Shown here in pieces: positions 25,568 through 27,239 of a stretch of DNA of 27,239 nt. The stretch lies in assembly GCA_034434895.1 (NCBI GenBank), contig DAOTYI010000065.1:1-27239 (forward strand). The letters run 5' to 3'. Origin of the DNA: DAOTXL01 sp034434895. GTDB lineage: Bacteria > Chloroflexota > Anaerolineae > JAAYZQ01. Under the pieces are notes generated by a model. It searched no databases. It had not been told where the DNA came from and saw only the letters and a list, made by a program, of their open reading frames with translations. The translations under genes and the position numbers were made by a program. Within the stretch, counting starts at the first letter, position 1; each line of letters begins with the position of its first letter.

Positions 25568-26248
25568 ATGCCAACACCGAAACTTTTGGACGGAATCAGG
25601 CGTTTCCAACGCTATTTTGACGAAAACCGGGAACAATTTGAGCGCCTGGCGGCCGGGGGTCAGCACCCGGAGGTGTGGTTCATCACCTGCTCCGACTCGC
25701 GTGTCGTGCCGGAGTTGATCACCGGAGCCGGGCCGGGCGATCTGTTCGTCACCCGCAATGTGGCCAACCTGGTGCCGCCCTATGGCACCGGGGAGGCAGG
25801 GGTAGGGAGCGCCGTCGAGTATGCCGTGTTGCACCTGCGGGTGCGACACATTGTCGTCTGCGGCCACACCGACTGCGGCGGCATCAAAGCCCTGGACGCC
25901 CCGCCCGACTGGGGCCGCGAGCCGCACATCGCCCGCTGGATCGAGTATGCCCGGCCGGCCAGGAGCCGCGTCGAGGCCGGCGGCCTCCCGGCCGGAGAGC
26001 GCCACCTGGCGACGGTGCGCGAAAATGTGCTCCTGCAACTGGAGCACCTGCGTTCTTATGATCCGGTGCGCGAGGGGGAGCGAGCCGGGACCCTGAGCCT
26101 GCACGGCTGGGTCTATCACCTGGAATCGGGCCGGGTCGAGGCCTGCGATCCCCAGGCCGGCGTCTGGGCACCGTTGTCAATCGTCAATCCTGTGGACCTG
26201 CCGGACACGGGCAATGATGTCATCCACCGGCCGCTCGGCGTAGGGTGA
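25568..26248 (+). CDS. Beta-class carbonic anhydrase
   Basis: 226 residues from ATG 25568 with an ideal AAAGGAGGG upstream. Zinc ligands C41, H100 and C103 sit in FITCSDSRVVPE and VCGHTDCGG, with the D43/R45 dyad. The enzyme interconverts CO2 and bicarbonate in the cytosol. It lies 42 bases after the GTPase gene, with a small AGAACAG/CTGTTCT stem between. It may supply or recycle bicarbonate for the carboxylation chemistry of this region, which is inference. The last ~20 residues (after IVNPVD) go past the usual family end and run into the convergent gene, overlapping it by 72 bases. Confidence 0.92.
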   Translation: MPTPKLLDGIRRFQRYFDENREQFERLAAGGQHPEVWFITCSDSRVVPELITGAGPGDLFVTRNVANLVPPYGTGEAGVGSAVEYAVLHLRVRHIVVCGHTDCGGIKALDAPPDWGREPHIARWIEYARPARSRVEAGGLPAGERHLATVRENVLLQLEHLRSYDPVREGERAGTLSLHGWVYHLESGRVEACDPQAGVWAPLSIVNPVDLPDTGNDVIHRPLGVG

Positions 26249-27214
26249 AGGCCCCAGGGGGTCCACCAACCGCCATTCCTGGTCGCCCAACAGCACGGCA
26301 AAGGTGTTGAGGACGGAGTAGGCCAGGGCCTGGAGGTGATAGCCGCCCTCCAGGGTAAAGACCAGGCGGCCGGCGCACAGCTCTGTGGCCAGATCGTTCA
26401 GCGCCCGGGCGATGGCCGTGTAGCCCCCCACCGACAGCAGCAGCGAGGCCAGCGGATCGTCCCAGTGAGCGTCGTATCCGGCCGAGACCAGCACCAGTTG
26501 CGGCCGGAAGCGCCGCGCTGCCGGCACCACGATCTCCGCCAGAATGCGGGCAAAGCCCTGGTCCCCCACATGGCCGGCCAGCGGCACGTTGACCACTGTC
26601 CCCGCCCCGTCGCCGTGGCCGGTCTCGCTCCAGGAGCCGGTGCCGGGATAGTGGGGATACTGATGGGTGGAGAGGTACATCACCGCCGGGTCGTGCTCGA
26701 ACTCCTCCTGGGTGCCGTTGCCGTGATGCACGTCGAAATCCACGATGAGCACCCGCTCCACCCCCCGTTCGGCCAGAGCATAGCGGGCGGCAATGGCCAC
26801 GTTGTTGAACAGGCAAAAGCCCATGCCCCGGTCCCGCAGGGCATGGTGGCCGGGCGGCCGCACCAGGGCAAAGGCGTTGTCCACCTGGCCATCGAGCACG
26901 GCCCGCGTGGCCTCTACCAGCCCACCGGCTGCCATCAGGGCGGCCTGGTAGGAAGCGGGGCGGACATAGGTGTCCATATCCAGGTGGCCGCCACCCTGCT
27001 GGCTGACGCGCTGCACCAGCTCGACGTAGTGACGGGTATGGCACCGTTCCAGCCGCTCCATCGTGATCGGCACGGCCGGGATGGGCGTCAGCCGCTCTAA
27101 CAGATGGTGCTCCTGGAGCACGCGCAGGATCGTCTCCAATCGCTGCCGGTTCTCGGGATGGCCCCGCAGGTCATGTTCCAGATAGATCGGATGATACACA
27201 TAGCCGGTCGTCAT
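26177..27214 (-). CDS. Histone deacetylase-family (class II-like) deacetylase
   Basis: 345 residues from ATG 27214, with GGGAAAGGAGC upstream on the minus strand. It is a zinc-dependent arginase-fold deacylase: RPPGHHA (H123/H124 catalytic), DFDVHHGNGTQ (D161, H163 ligands), SAGYDAHWDDPL (D248 ligand) and EGGYH (transition-state Y292). Bacterial relatives include acetoin utilisation AcuC-like, polyamine and protein-lysine deacylases; the substrate here is open. It is convergent to the carbonic anhydrase, and its final residues (VDDIIARVRQVHRIDD) match a normal family end, so the overlap comes from the carbonic anhydrase extension. Confidence 0.93.
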   Translation of the reverse strand: MTTGYVYHPIYLEHDLRGHPENRQRLETILRVLQEHHLLERLTPIPAVPITMERLERCHTRHYVELVQRVSQQGGGHLDMDTYVRPASYQAALMAAGGLVEATRAVLDGQVDNAFALVRPPGHHALRDRGMGFCLFNNVAIAARYALAERGVERVLIVDFDVHHGNGTQEEFEHDPAVMYLSTHQYPHYPGTGSWSETGHGDGAGTVVNVPLAGHVGDQGFARILAEIVVPAARRFRPQLVLVSAGYDAHWDDPLASLLLSVGGYTAIARALNDLATELCAGRLVFTLEGGYHLQALAYSVLNTFAVLLGDQEWRLVDPLGPSPYAERPVDDIIARVRQVHRIDD

Positions 27215-27239
27215 GGCTCTGCTCCTTTCCCATGGGTCA

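Overview
The window is a dense, GC-rich bacterial segment. Its content fits the phylum Chloroflexota best: multi-GAF sensor kinases, a methylmalonyl-CoA mutase split into large and B12-binding subunits, many small toxin-antitoxin pairs, and a GxxExxY protein set in simple repeats. That assignment is inference from gene content; no rRNA, tRNA or marker gene is present.

Bases 1-6830 hold a signalling cluster: a multi-GAF histidine kinase (its 5' end lies outside the window), a degenerate receiver, a receiver anchored by two C-terminal membrane helices, a one-pass membrane protein with an exported beta-rich domain, a small antitoxin-like protein, and a 663-residue response regulator. The last carries an apparently inactive phosphotransferase-like domain between its receiver and its winged helix. 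A terminator at 6799-6830 closes the cluster. Bases 6831-10012 hold small membrane proteins, a band-7-like protein and a YtcJ-type amidohydrolase, separated by perfect hairpins and a MITE-like repeat.

Bases 10013-25525 are a propionate / methylmalonyl-CoA region. It encodes a carboxyltransferase (12S-like), a 5S-like pyruvate/oxaloacetate carboxyltransferase, a biotin carrier (1.3S-like), a methylmalonyl-CoA mutase large subunit, a methylmalonyl-CoA epimerase, a second mutase large subunit with isobutyryl-CoA mutase active-site residues, the B12 subunit and the MeaB-type chaperone GTPase. No biotin carboxylase is present, so the likeliest reading is a methylmalonyl-CoA:pyruvate transcarboxylase feeding the succinate-propionate route. 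A beta-carbonic anhydrase follows, then a convergent class II histone-deacetylase-like gene.

Selfish and defence modules are spliced into this metabolic region: a BsuBI/PstI-type restriction-modification pair, an MNT/HEPN pair, a RelE/ParE-type pair, copies of a ~113-bp inverted-repeat element, and a GxxExxY nuclease-like gene embedded in hairpin repeats. That last gene has become fused in frame to the methylmalonyl-CoA epimerase through a 78-bp tandem repeat, so the epimerase has lost its own start codon. The most interesting points are this fusion, the MCM/ICM pair, and the pseudokinase response regulator cluster.
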